From Actinomycetales bacterium (lineage in GTDB: Bacteria > Actinomycetota > Actinomycetes > Actinomycetales > Actinomycetaceae): a stretch of 62,514 nt of DNA. The notes under the pieces are model-generated. The model made no database searches. It was given only the letters and a program-made list of their open reading frames with translations, and was not told the DNA's origin. This document shows, piece by piece, positions 55,409 to 62,514 of the stretch (position 1 is its first letter; each line of letters starts with the position of its first letter). The stretch spans positions 1-62,514 of the forward strand of contig JAATFD010000050.1 in assembly GCA_015655375.1 (NCBI GenBank), written 5' to 3'. The position numbers were made by a program, and so were the translations under genes.

Positions 55409-55450
55409 GGTCGCCCTCGTGCGGACCCGGGGCCGTGCACGAGGGCGACC
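55409..55450 (-). promoter_or_regulatory. Strong intercistronic hairpin between binding-protein and M20 genes
   Basis: GGTCGCCCTCGTGC pairs perfectly with GCACGAGGGCGACC (14 bp, 14-base loop), beginning five bases after the binding-protein stop. Its place is typical of a partial terminator or mRNA 3' stabiliser that makes the binding protein more abundant than downstream products. Confidence 0.7.
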
Positions 55451-55454
55451 GCGC

Positions 55455-57050
55455 TCACGAGGACTTCGTCGAGCTCATCTGGAAGAAGCGGACGATGCCA
55501 TCGGGGTAGGAGGTGTACCCGTCGACCCCGTCGCGCAGACCGAGGACGATGTTGTACTCGTAGAGATAGGCCCACGGGGACTCGGAGTTGATGATCTCCT
55601 GCGCCTGGCCGTAGAGCTGGTTGCGGGTGTCGGCGTCGGTCTCGGTGGCCGCCTGGTTCCACAGGGCGTCGACCTGGGCATTGGAGTAGTTCCCGTAGTT
55701 GCTCGATCCGTCGCTCGTCAACAGGAGGCCCAGGTGATACCCGGGATCGTTGACGAAGGACGTCCAGCGGCTGATGTAGGCCTGGACATTCTTCTGGGCG
55801 ATCGCGTCGAGGAACTCGGAGCGGGCCATCGACTTGATGTTCATGGTTACGCCGATCTCGGAGAGCGCGGACTGGATGAGCACCGCGTCATCCTTCCAGT
55901 CGTCGAAGCCATCTCCCAGGGTGAAGTCGAAGGTGAACCCGTCGGGGTAGCCGGCCTCGGTCAGCAACTCCTTCGCCTTGGTCAGGTCCTGCGTCGTGAT
56001 CGCGCCCGTCGAGTCCTGACCGGGGGTCGAGGAGGCGACGGAGGAGCTCATCTGGGAGGCCTGGCCGAGCATGACGTCGTTGATGAGCTTGTCGTAGGGG
56101 ATCGCGGAGGCGATCGCCTGTCGGACCTTGACATTGTCGAAGGGAGCGATGTTGTTGTTCATCGCGAAGTAAAGGATCTTGTTCGACTTGCGGGAGTCGA
56201 TGACGACGCCGTCCGTGTCGCCTAGCGACTGGGCGTCCTTCGGCGGGATCTCGGTGGCGAGGTCGACCTCGCCCTTCTGCAGGAGCTGGACGCGGTTGGA
56301 GGCCTCGGCGATGAACTTGAGGGTGACCTGTCGCAGGGCCGGCTTCTCGCCCCAATAGGAGTCGTTGCGGGTCATGACGGCCTCGGAGGCGGGGTCCCAA
56401 GAGTCGATCGTGTAGGGTCCGGATCCGGCGGTGTGGGTGTCGAGCCAGGAGACGCCACCGTTCGCCTCGACCTCTTCGACGTTGATGATCGAGAAGGAAT
56501 ACATCGCGATGATCTGCTCGAAGAGGTGGTTCGGGGCTGTCAGGTCGATCTGGACCGTGTGGTCGTCGACTGCGCTGACGGAGGAGATCCCGGCCATCTC
56601 ATAGAGGAAGGACGAGTTGCCCGACTGCTTGATGAGATCGAAGGTCTTGACGACATCGGAGGAATCGATGGCGGAGCCGTCCTGGAACTTCGCATCGGTT
56701 CGTAGATGGAAGGTGTAGCTCGTGGCGTCGTCGTTGGGCTCCCAGGACTCGGCGAGCATCGGCTCAAGGGTCGAGGTGTCGGATTCCCACTTGCCGTCGG
56801 CGTCCTGGACTCGGTTGTAGGTGATCAGCTGGTCGTAGGCGCCGAGGATGAAGGTGTCCGAGGTGACGTCGGAGGCCTCCATCGGGTTCAGCGTCGTGCC
56901 GCCCTCGGAATAGGCGGCGACCAGGGTGTCCGAGGTCGTCGAGCTCGCAGTCGAGCTTTGGGCGTCCCCGGAGGAATCATTGGCGTTGGTCGCACAGGCA
57001 CTGAGGGACAGTGCCAGGACGAGGCTCAATGCGGGCAGGCGGAGTCTCAT
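55455..57050 (-). CDS. Peptide-type ABC substrate-binding lipoprotein (family 5)
   Basis: The protein has 531 residues. A lipoprotein signal ends in the lipobox LSLSAC with Cys19, then a Ser/Thr-rich spacer. The SBP_bac_5 fold is recognisable by GGTTLNPMEASDVTSD, WEPNDDATSYTFHLRTDAKFQ, DGSAIDSSDVVKTF and NVKVRQAIASAIPYDKL. It captures peptides or similar ligands outside the cell for DppBC. ATG 57050 has AAGGAA and lies three bases from the DppC stop. Confidence 0.95.
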   Translation of the reverse strand: MRLRLPALSLVLALSLSACATNANDSSGDAQSSTASSTTSDTLVAAYSEGGTTLNPMEASDVTSDTFILGAYDQLITYNRVQDADGKWESDTSTLEPMLAESWEPNDDATSYTFHLRTDAKFQDGSAIDSSDVVKTFDLIKQSGNSSFLYEMAGISSVSAVDDHTVQIDLTAPNHLFEQIIAMYSFSIINVEEVEANGGVSWLDTHTAGSGPYTIDSWDPASEAVMTRNDSYWGEKPALRQVTLKFIAEASNRVQLLQKGEVDLATEIPPKDAQSLGDTDGVVIDSRKSNKILYFAMNNNIAPFDNVKVRQAIASAIPYDKLINDVMLGQASQMSSSVASSTPGQDSTGAITTQDLTKAKELLTEAGYPDGFTFDFTLGDGFDDWKDDAVLIQSALSEIGVTMNIKSMARSEFLDAIAQKNVQAYISRWTSFVNDPGYHLGLLLTSDGSSNYGNYSNAQVDALWNQAATETDADTRNQLYGQAQEIINSESPWAYLYEYNIVLGLRDGVDGYTSYPDGIVRFFQMSSTKSS

Positions 57051-57053
57051 GGG

Positions 57054-57944
57054 TCATTCCTTCGTGATGTCGATGGCGGTGGGATCGGATGTGCGCAGGC
57101 GTGGGTCGAGGACGTCGCGCAGGGCGTCGCCGAGCAGGTTGAACCCAAGGATTGAGGTCGCGATGGCGAGGCCGGGAAAGGCCGTCATCCACCACTGCCC
57201 GGAGATGATGTAGCCGCGGGCGTCGGAGATCATGACGCCCCATTCGGCTTGGGGTGGCTGCACGCCGAGGCCGATGAAGCTGAGCGAGGCGGCAGTGAGG
57301 ATCGCATAGCCCATGCCCAGGGTCGCCTGGACGATGAGCGGTGCAAGGGCATTGGGGATCACGTGGCGCCGCACAATGGTCGCCTGTGGCAGACCGAGGG
57401 CGACCCCGGCCTCGACGAAGTCCCGCTGGCGCAGGACGATCGTCTGTGAGTAGGCGATGCGGGCGAACTCGGGGATCCCCACGATGCCGACTGCGATCAT
57501 CGCGGAGGCCATGCCAGGCCCGACGGCCGCCGCGATCGACATCGCGAGAACCAGGGAGGGAAAGGACAGGAGCACGTCCATTACCCGCATGATGACCGAG
57601 GCGGTCTTTCCGCCGACGAATCCGGCGACAGTCCCCAGAAGGACGCCCGGAACGGAGGAGATTGCCACCGCGATCAGGCCGGTCCACAAGGAGATGCGTC
57701 CGCCCACGAGGACGCGGGTGAGGATGTCGCGCCCGAAGTTGTCTGTCCCGAAGGGGTGCGCCCACGAGGGCGCCGCCTGCAGCGGGCCTGCCCCGGTCTG
57801 GTTCGGACCATAGGGGCTCAGCGCGACGAGGAGGGCGCCGATCGTCCAGATTCCGACCAGAGTGATTCCGACCAGGGCCGTGCGGTTGCGCACGAGCATG
57901 TGGAGGAACGACGGTGGTCGCTGGGTGCTGGTCGTCTCAGGCAT
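57054..57944 (-). CDS. dppC: ABC transporter permease, DppC type
   Basis: The protein has 296 residues with about six helices. N-terminal HMLVRNRTALVGITLVGIW and the EAA loop EAGVALGLPQATIVRRHVIPNA-like segment (ATPase contact) are typical. AHPFGTDNFGRDILTRVLVG is a strong DppC/OppC signature. It overlaps the DppB gene by eight bases. It forms the membrane channel with DppB. Confidence 0.93.
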   Translation of the reverse strand: MPETTSTQRPPSFLHMLVRNRTALVGITLVGIWTIGALLVALSPYGPNQTGAGPLQAAPSWAHPFGTDNFGRDILTRVLVGGRISLWTGLIAVAISSVPGVLLGTVAGFVGGKTASVIMRVMDVLLSFPSLVLAMSIAAAVGPGMASAMIAVGIVGIPEFARIAYSQTIVLRQRDFVEAGVALGLPQATIVRRHVIPNALAPLIVQATLGMGYAILTAASLSFIGLGVQPPQAEWGVMISDARGYIISGQWWMTAFPGLAIATSILGFNLLGDALRDVLDPRLRTSDPTAIDITKE

Positions 57945-58944
57945 GCGCGGTCCTCGGGTCGAGGCGGAGATTGATGAGGTCGACGAGCAAGTTGACGACC
58001 AGGTAGATGAGGGCGGCGATCAGGGTGAACGCTTGGACTGGCGCGTAGTCGGTCGCGAGGATCGACTGGGTGACGTAGAGGCCGACGCCGGGCCAGGTGA
58101 AGATCGTCTCGGTGATCACGGCGCCGCCGAGGAGCTGACCGAGCTGGAGCCCGACGACGGTGACGGAAACGGGCGCGGCGTTCTTCAGGGCGTGCTTGCC
58201 GATGACGTTCCATCGGGGTAGGCCTTTTGCGGTGGCCGTGCGCACGTAGTCCTGGCCGAGGACCTCGAGCATGCTCGATCTTGTCATGCGGGCGATCGTC
58301 GCGATCGACCCCGTGGCCAGAACCATCGCCGGCCAGATGATGTGCGAGAGCGAGGATCGCAGGGCGACCATGTCGCCGCTGAGCACGGAATCGAGGACGT
58401 AGAACCCGCTGATCTGAGTCGGGGGGTTGACCCCCGTATCGATGCGTCCCAGGGGCGCCGGCTCCCAGCCGAGATGGCCATAGAACACCATGATGACCAG
58501 CAGGCCGAGCCAGAACAATGGCATCGAGGCGCCGAGCAGAGACAGAACCCGGGTGATGTGATCGACGAGGCGTCCGCGGTGGGTTGCGGAGATGATTCCC
58601 GCGGGGATTCCGATGAGCAGGGCAATGCCGATCGCCCACAGCGCGAGTTCCACTGTTGCCGGGAACCTCGTGGCGAAATCGGAGGCGACGGAGTGACCGG
58701 TGTGCCACGCCTGGCCGAGGTCCCCGTGGACGAGGTCGACGACGTAGTCGAGGAACTGCTGGGGCAGGGGCTTGTCGAGTCCCATCTGGGTGCGCAGATG
58801 CGCCACGACCTCGTCCGTGGCCTGCTCGCCGGCGAGCGTGCGGGCGGGATCGCCGGGGAGCACGCGTGTGAGCAGGAAGATGCACACGATGACCCCGAGA
58901 AGTGCGGGGATCATGGCGAGGATGCGTGAGGCGACATGTTTCAT
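57937..58944 (-). CDS. dppB: ABC transporter permease, DppB type
   Basis: The protein has 335 residues. ATG 58944 is chosen because GAGG lies six bases before it and the product begins with the expected helix (RILAMIPALLGVIVCIFLLTR). VLPGDPAR, the middle LVIMVFYGHLGW region and the EAA-like loop YVRTATAKGLPRWNVIGKHALK support the family. First gene of a five-gene operon on the minus strand; the IclR gene is divergent 275 bases away. Confidence 0.93.
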   Translation of the reverse strand: MKHVASRILAMIPALLGVIVCIFLLTRVLPGDPARTLAGEQATDEVVAHLRTQMGLDKPLPQQFLDYVVDLVHGDLGQAWHTGHSVASDFATRFPATVELALWAIGIALLIGIPAGIISATHRGRLVDHITRVLSLLGASMPLFWLGLLVIMVFYGHLGWEPAPLGRIDTGVNPPTQISGFYVLDSVLSGDMVALRSSLSHIIWPAMVLATGSIATIARMTRSSMLEVLGQDYVRTATAKGLPRWNVIGKHALKNAAPVSVTVVGLQLGQLLGGAVITETIFTWPGVGLYVTQSILATDYAPVQAFTLIAALIYLVVNLLVDLINLRLDPRTAHA

Positions 58945-59056
58945 GGGGACCTCGTGGTGGGGGCGGGAGCACAGGAGCGCGCTCGCAGCCCGGGGAAGGG
59001 GGGAACTGCAGGGACCAGTATTGCGATGGCCCGGATGGCATCTGAACCAGCGCACT

Positions 59057-59069
59057 TGAGAAACTCTCA
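59057..59069. promoter_or_regulatory. Possible IclR operator in the dpp/IclR divergent region
   Basis: TGAGA-AAC-TCTCA is a perfect 5-3-5 inverted repeat 113 bases upstream of the dppB start. A TTGACC at 59126-59131 nearby could be a -35 for the IclR gene. Assignment is by position only. Confidence 0.3.
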
Positions 59070-59219
59070 TCCCGATCTATTCCTCGTCAACAGGGTCTCA
59101 TTACGTGAACTTGGTGCTCAGATATTGACCGACTTGCGTGTAGTGTGCCGATCGCTGGATAGTGGCGACGGCGATGCCGCATAGCCGCCACCCGTCGGAT
59201 GACAAGGAAAACTGAGCCC

Positions 59220-60026
59220 ATGCAGACCACTCGTCGTCGCGCAGACGCCCAGCGCAGCCCCTTGCAGACGGTTGACCGTGCCCTTGAAGTTCTTCTGTCC
59301 TACTCAGAGCGACGGGTCGAGTGGGGCGTCTCCGAACTGGCCGAGGCCTTCGGGTGGGACCGCTCGACGGCCCAGCGCCTGTTGGCTGCCCTGGCGGTCC
59401 GGGGGTTCATCACTGCTGACCCCGTGACGCGCCGCTACAGCCTGGGCCCCGCAATGTGGCGGATCGCCGCGATCTGGGAGCGCAGTGGGGGAATGTCGCG
59501 CCTGGCGGAGCCGGTCCTGTCGCGCTTAGCGGAGACGAGTCAGCACACGGTCCTGTTCACGACGCCCGACGGCGCCTATGTCCGGTGCGTGGCCGCGGTG
59601 GACGGGCGCAGTGGGCCGATCCGCAGCCATCCCCTGGTCGGAGAGCTCTACCCGGCCCACGCGGGTGCGACCTCTCGGGCCTACTTCGCCTTCCTCCCAC
59701 TGGGGGAGCGGGCACAGTTTATCTCTCGAGGCCCCCTCGCGCGCTTCACGGAGTCCACTGCCGGGGACGAGGCCCAGATCGAGCAGCAGTTCGACGAGGC
59801 CGTTCGCCTCGGATACGCCTTCTCCGAGGGCGAGTATGACGGGTCCACTCGCGCCGTGGCGATCCCGGTCATGCTCGATCACCGTCCGATCGGGTCCCTG
59901 ACGCTGGTCGAGTCGAAGAGCGAGTCCACGATGGAGGAGCTCCTGGCCGACCTTCCCGATCTGCGGGCAGCGGCCGATGAGCTGGCGCAGGAGCTTTCCT
60001 CAATCTCGTCGTCCTCGCCAGAGTGA
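59220..60026 (+). CDS. IclR-family transcriptional regulator
   Basis: The protein has 268 residues. A winged helix-turn-helix covers about 10-75 (LQTVDRALEVLLSYSERR, VSELAEAFGWDRSTAQRLLAAL), followed by the IclR effector domain (AHAGATSRAYFAFLP, YAFSEGEYDGSTRAVAIPV). ATG 59220 has AAGGAA upstream; ATG 59199 would add seven residues. It sits divergent to the peptide-uptake operon and upstream of iolE and could control either. Ligand unknown. Confidence 0.9.
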   Translation: MQTTRRRADAQRSPLQTVDRALEVLLSYSERRVEWGVSELAEAFGWDRSTAQRLLAALAVRGFITADPVTRRYSLGPAMWRIAAIWERSGGMSRLAEPVLSRLAETSQHTVLFTTPDGAYVRCVAAVDGRSGPIRSHPLVGELYPAHAGATSRAYFAFLPLGERAQFISRGPLARFTESTAGDEAQIEQQFDEAVRLGYAFSEGEYDGSTRAVAIPVMLDHRPIGSLTLVESKSESTMEELLADLPDLRAAADELAQELSSISSSSPE

Positions 60027-60031
60027 ATCGG

Positions 60032-60069
60032 ACCGCCGGGCGAGGCTCTGGGGGAGAAGGACCGGCGGT
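60032..60069 (+). terminator. Possible hairpin terminator after IclR gene
   Basis: ACCGCCGG (60032-60039) pairs with CCGGCGGT (60062-60069) around a 22-base loop, five bases after the stop. No T-run follows. Confidence 0.4.
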
Positions 60070-60114
60070 GGCCCAAAACGATTCGTCGGTTCAGCTTGTT
60101 CGTTTGTCGGCATG

Positions 60115-60130
60115 AAATGTCCTATCATTT
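60115..60130. promoter_or_regulatory. Imperfectly placed palindrome upstream of iolE
   Basis: AAATG-TCCTAT-CATTT, an inverted repeat in the AT-rich part of the 243-base gap before iolE, overlapping a TATCAT -10 candidate (60123-60128). It may be an operator. Confidence 0.25.
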
Positions 60131-60269
60131 ATGTGTCGCTGACCGTGTGCTCGCGATCGTCTCATGGACGAGGGCGGCTCTGGCGCGCGTAGGTGACACA
60201 GATACCACCACACGACGAGGTGAGGACCCGGAGGACGCTCTGCTCCCCGGGCGCGGAGAGGAATCACGG

Positions 60270-61157
60270 ATGAGCACGATTCGACTGGGTATCGCCCCCA
60301 TTGGATGGAACAACGACGACATGCCCGCTCTCGGAGGGGACACCACCTACCAGCAGATCCTCAGTGAAGTCGCGCTCGCGGGCTTCTCGGGGACAGAAAT
60401 TGGGAACAAGTATCCGAAGGACCCGGCTGTGCTGCGCCAGCAGCTGGAGTTGCGCGGCATCTCGATTGCGGCGGCCTGGTTCGGTGTGCACCTGACGACG
60501 GAGCCCTACGAGAAGAACGAGAAGGAATTCCTCGAGTTCCGCGACTACCTGCATGCGTTGGGTGCGGGGGTCATCAACGTGGCGGAACAGGGGCACACGG
60601 TGCAGGGCAAGCGCGATGTCTCGGTCTTCGACGGCAAGCCGACCTTCACGGACGAGGAGTGGGACAAGCTGACCACCGGCCTCGACAAGTTGGGCGAGCG
60701 GGCCGCGGAGACGGGCCAGAAGATCGCCTATCACCACCACATGGGCACTGGGGTCCAGACGACCGCTGAGATCGACCGGCTCATGGAGAACACGGATCCG
60801 TCCAAGGTCTTCCTGCTCATCGACGTGGGTCATCTGTTGTTCTCGGGCGAGGACCCCGACGCGATCGTCAAGAAGTACGCCGATCGCGTCGGCCATGTCC
60901 ACCTCAAGGATGTCCGTCCGGAGATCATCGAGAAGGCTCAGAAAGAGCATCTGAGCTTCCTCGACTCGATCCTGGCCGGTGTTTTCACCGTTCCGGGTGC
61001 GGGGCACACCGACTTCAAGACCGTGCTGAAACCGATCGCCGACTCCGACTACGACGGCTGGTTCATGATCGAGGCCGAGCAGGATCCCGCCACAGCTGAC
61101 CCGCTGGAGCAGGCACAGATTGCCCGAAAGTACATCGAGCGCGCCTTTAGCCTGTGA
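60270..61157 (+). CDS. iolE: myo-Inosose-2 dehydratase
   Basis: The protein has 295 residues, full length. The N-terminal GIAPIGWNNDDMPALGG is diagnostic. Metal ligands of the TIM barrel lie in GFSGTEIG, YHHHMGTGVQ, IDVGHLLFSG and HVHLKD. It dehydrates 2-keto-myo-inositol in inositol catabolism. ATG 60270 has GGAGAGG eight bases upstream. The other iol genes are not in the window, except for an isomerase remnant at 61273. The gene may therefore be a survivor of a decaying pathway or have been recruited to another sugar. Confidence 0.93.
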   Translation: MSTIRLGIAPIGWNNDDMPALGGDTTYQQILSEVALAGFSGTEIGNKYPKDPAVLRQQLELRGISIAAAWFGVHLTTEPYEKNEKEFLEFRDYLHALGAGVINVAEQGHTVQGKRDVSVFDGKPTFTDEEWDKLTTGLDKLGERAAETGQKIAYHHHMGTGVQTTAEIDRLMENTDPSKVFLLIDVGHLLFSGEDPDAIVKKYADRVGHVHLKDVRPEIIEKAQKEHLSFLDSILAGVFTVPGAGHTDFKTVLKPIADSDYDGWFMIEAEQDPATADPLEQAQIARKYIERAFSL

Positions 61158-61166
61158 GTCGTTGAG

Positions 61167-61183
61167 CACCGGGGCCCCCGGTG
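61167..61183. terminator. Palindromic hairpin after iolE
   Basis: CACCGGGG-C-CCCCGGTG, ten bases after the iolE stop. As RNA it would fold with a six- to eight-bp stem. Confidence 0.5.
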
Positions 61184-61272
61184 AGACCGTTTCCCAGGGT
61201 TACCTGGACGAGGAAACTGCCGGTCGTACTCGAAGGTGCGGCCGGCGGTCTTCTGTGTGATGTGTGCGCGGA

Positions 61273-61575
61273 TCAGAGCTCCTGGTTGACCAGGTCGATC
61301 GAGTGGCTGATCTGGCGCTCGATCTCGTCCTCGCTTCAGCCGTTGAGGGCATCTGCGAAGGGCTCGAAGGAGTGCGTACCGGAGTAGCCGAGGCTTTCCA
61401 GGCGGTGGACCGGCTCGACGTTGCCCATGACGTCCTTCTCGGTCAGCATGTAGCGATCCTCGTCGAGGAGATCCTCGGTCGGCTTCGCCGATTCGATGCC
61501 GGAGACGTCGAGCTCATCGGGGAACTCGGCGGCGACCTTCCGGTCGATGCCGAAACGTTGGCGATCGATGGACAT
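61273..61575 (-). pseudogene. Remnant of IolI-like sugar isomerase with internal deletion and in-frame TGA
   Basis: ATG 61575 has a strong ribosome site (AAGGAG). The N-terminal SIDRQRFGIDRKVAAEFP resembles the start of the TIM-barrel 2-keto-myo-inositol isomerase family (which usually opens with an R-x-C/F-x-I-N-R-K motif). The next part jumps to C-terminal material (EPVHRLESLGYSGTHSFEPF), so about 160 central residues are missing. After ADALNG comes TGA at 61336-61338, and the same frame then continues SEDEIERQISHSIDLVNQEL to a second TGA at 61273. Related to inositol use with iolE; non-functional as an enzyme. Confidence 0.75.
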
Positions 61576-61668
61576 GTCGAGCTCCTTGACGGGTGATGGC
61601 TGGCGGGTCCAAGGGGGGCCCCCGATGTCTCGCATGACTGGACATATGCGGTCTTCCTTGACTCGCAA

Positions 61669-61687
61669 AGTGTACTAGAGCGCTCCA
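61669..61687 (-). promoter_or_regulatory. LacI-type operator overlapping the promoter of the isomerase remnant
   Basis: On the minus strand TGGAGCGCTCTA (61676-61687) is a near-palindrome with the central GAGCGCTC of CebR/LacI-family sites. TACACT (61669-61674) directly downstream is a -10 box, so a bound repressor would block it. No LacI gene is in the window. Confidence 0.5.
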
Positions 61688-62130
61688 AAACCAGCGACGA
61701 CGAGGCCGTCGACCACTACTTTGTCAACGCCTCTTCGCTCTGTCAAGGCGGAACGAATGGAGGGGAGGTGTGACGTGGGATGACGCATTCGTCCCGCGAA
61801 GCACGTGGCCTGCGGCGTGCGAAGCGCGCACCTGTTCGCAATGTGTCACGACTTCTGAGACCCCCGGTTTCTCGGCTGATGACCGAGTCCGGATGGCGAG
61901 AGCAGGTGGCGGATCGCCATCGTCTGGATACAGGTTGGCGCAGAGGCGTCTCGGCGCCGATGCGCTGATCGCACCGTAGCGTGCAGCCGCGCGGCTCACC
62001 CGTTCCACGGCCAAGGGCTTGAAGGTGACCGCCGACGCTCGTGGGCGCGAGTACGTTCCGGCAGCGAGACTGCAGTGTGAGGCAGGTTTTCTCCACGACT
62101 TCGCAGGCGCAACATCCTGGTTGACGGACA

Positions 62131-62168
62131 GGTGGCGCGGCCTTGAGACTCCTCAAGGCCACGCCACC
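62131..62168. terminator. Strong hairpin terminator downstream of the surface-protein gene
   Basis: GGTGGCG plus GGCCTTGAG (62131-62147) pairs with CTCAAGGCC plus CGCCACC (62152-62168) with one mismatch and a four-base loop ACTC. It lies 74 bases after the stop of the minus-strand gene. Confidence 0.7.
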
Positions 62169-62241
62169 GACGTTGAATCTGATCAGAGCGTCCCTCTGAT
62201 GCCCGACACCACGTCAGGTCGAGGGAATCCAGTTATCACCG

Positions 62242-62514
62242 TCAGATGGTGTTTCTCCTTCTGGCAGTCAGAGCGGTGAACCCCGTCAGGGCGAACAAAA
62301 CGGTCAGTGAGAGCAGGCTAGAACTCATGCCTGTCACAGCGAGGCCGCTCTGCTTGGTGTCGTCCTTGGGCGAGACGGTGATGGTTTGGGCGGTGTCGGT
62401 GGGGTCTTCGTGGGTGGCGACGAGTCCTTGTGTGTCGTAGGCGCGTTCGAAGACGACGAGGCTGGTGCCGTCGTATCCGGCTGGGACGGTGAAGGTTACG
62501 GTGGTGGTTCCGTC
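62242..62514 (-). CDS. Sortase-anchored surface protein, C-terminal 90 residues (cut by window edge)
   Basis: The frame is open from base 62514 to TGA 62242. The N-terminal part visible (DGTTTVTFTVPAGYDGTSLV, VFERAYDTQGLVATHEDPTD) resembles VaFE-type repeats of actinobacterial surface proteins. The end is a full cell-wall sorting signal: LAVTG, a hydrophobic stretch (SSSLLSLTVLFALTGFTALT) and a basic tail ARRRNTI. LAxTG is the motif of class E sortases of high-GC Gram-positives. The protein is therefore covalently linked to peptidoglycan and may be a pilin or adhesin. Confidence 0.85.
   Translation of the reverse strand, partial: DGTTTVTFTVPAGYDGTSLVVFERAYDTQGLVATHEDPTDTAQTITVSPKDDTKQSGLAVTGMSSSLLSLTVLFALTGFTALTARRRNTI

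Larger units (their letters stand above)
61576..62241. other. 666-base noncoding region between isomerase remnant and surface-protein gene
   Basis: The region holds a promoter with LacI-type operator at 61669-61687 and a strong hairpin at 62131-62168, both listed separately. I see no coding frame with a ribosome site. Confidence 0.5.

Noticed and set aside
61336-61338. TGA as selenocysteine or programmed readthrough in the isomerase remnant
   Set aside because: No selenocysteine insertion element or selenocysteine gene is seen, the residue would replace no known catalytic Cys, and the gene already has a large deletion.

Overview
The window is high-GC actinobacterial DNA and most resembles Actinomycetaceae (Actinomyces/Schaalia-like organisms of animal mucosa). 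This placement is an inference. It rests on the two-thirds GC content, the actinobacterial helicase/Tad secretion neighbourhood at 1.5-12 kb, many apparently leaderless genes, an LAVTG cell-wall sorting signal at the right edge, and a gene set built around lactate, peptides, inositol and glycans. There is no CRISPR array, no recognisable insertion sequence, no rRNA and one tRNA (Ser-GGA).

Layout. 0-3.3 kb: an edge-truncated acidic protein, a polytopic membrane protein, a helical protein and a HAD-IB phosphatase. 3.4-8.7 kb: a Tad/Flp-type pilus or secretion operon with a CpaE/Ssd-like ATPase, the TadA/CpaF motor, an apparent TadB-TadC fusion, a DUF4244 pilin-like peptide, a TadE-like protein and a TadG-like protein. 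It meets an MrfA-like DEAD/DEAH helicase head-on. 11.5-28 kb: housekeeping and accessory genes, including a YbjN pair, a PAP2 phosphatase, a DoxX-like protein, a variant-LRR membrane protein, transaldolase, a VOC protein, a sirtuin coupled to an amidotransferase-like protein that has lost its catalytic Cys and His, an NCS2 permease, a LytR_C protein, an acyl-CoA dehydrogenase, tRNA-Ser, a prolyl aminopeptidase, MgtC and GluQ-RS. 28.0-28.8 kb: a broken AAA/DUF4143 ATPase. 28.9-33.7 kb: a D-lactate-type FAD/Fe-S dehydrogenase divergent from an L-lactate permease.

33.9-41.4 kb is a distinct island of lower GC. It holds an agr-like two-component pair (LytTR regulator and GHKL kinase) divergent from a GH43-like protein, a GtrA-like four-helix protein and a 1,054-residue membrane-anchored, circularly permuted GH3. 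This is the best candidate for an undescribed system: signal-controlled processing of a surface or lipid-linked glycan. 41.8-46 kb holds small metabolic genes: a thiamine-binding protein, a GNAT acetyltransferase, upp, tadA with an unusual tail, and a TetR regulator. The TetR gene is divergent from a roughly 1,600-residue protein fusing two 2-hydroxyacyl-CoA-dehydratase-activase ATPase domains to dehydratase-like Cys-rich domains. A second sirtuin follows.

52-59 kb is one minus-strand operon for peptide uptake: dppB, dppC, a lipoprotein binding protein, an M20 peptidase and a fused DppD-DppF ATPase. A strong hairpin sits just after the binding-protein gene, and an IclR regulator is divergent. 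60-61.6 kb is a decaying inositol locus: intact iolE plus a remnant of an IolI-like isomerase carrying a deletion and an in-frame TGA behind a LacI-type operator. The window ends in the 3' end of a sortase-anchored surface protein.

Eleven genes have a TANNNT-like -10 box placed 6-7 bases before the start codon, so they are probably transcribed as leaderless mRNAs.
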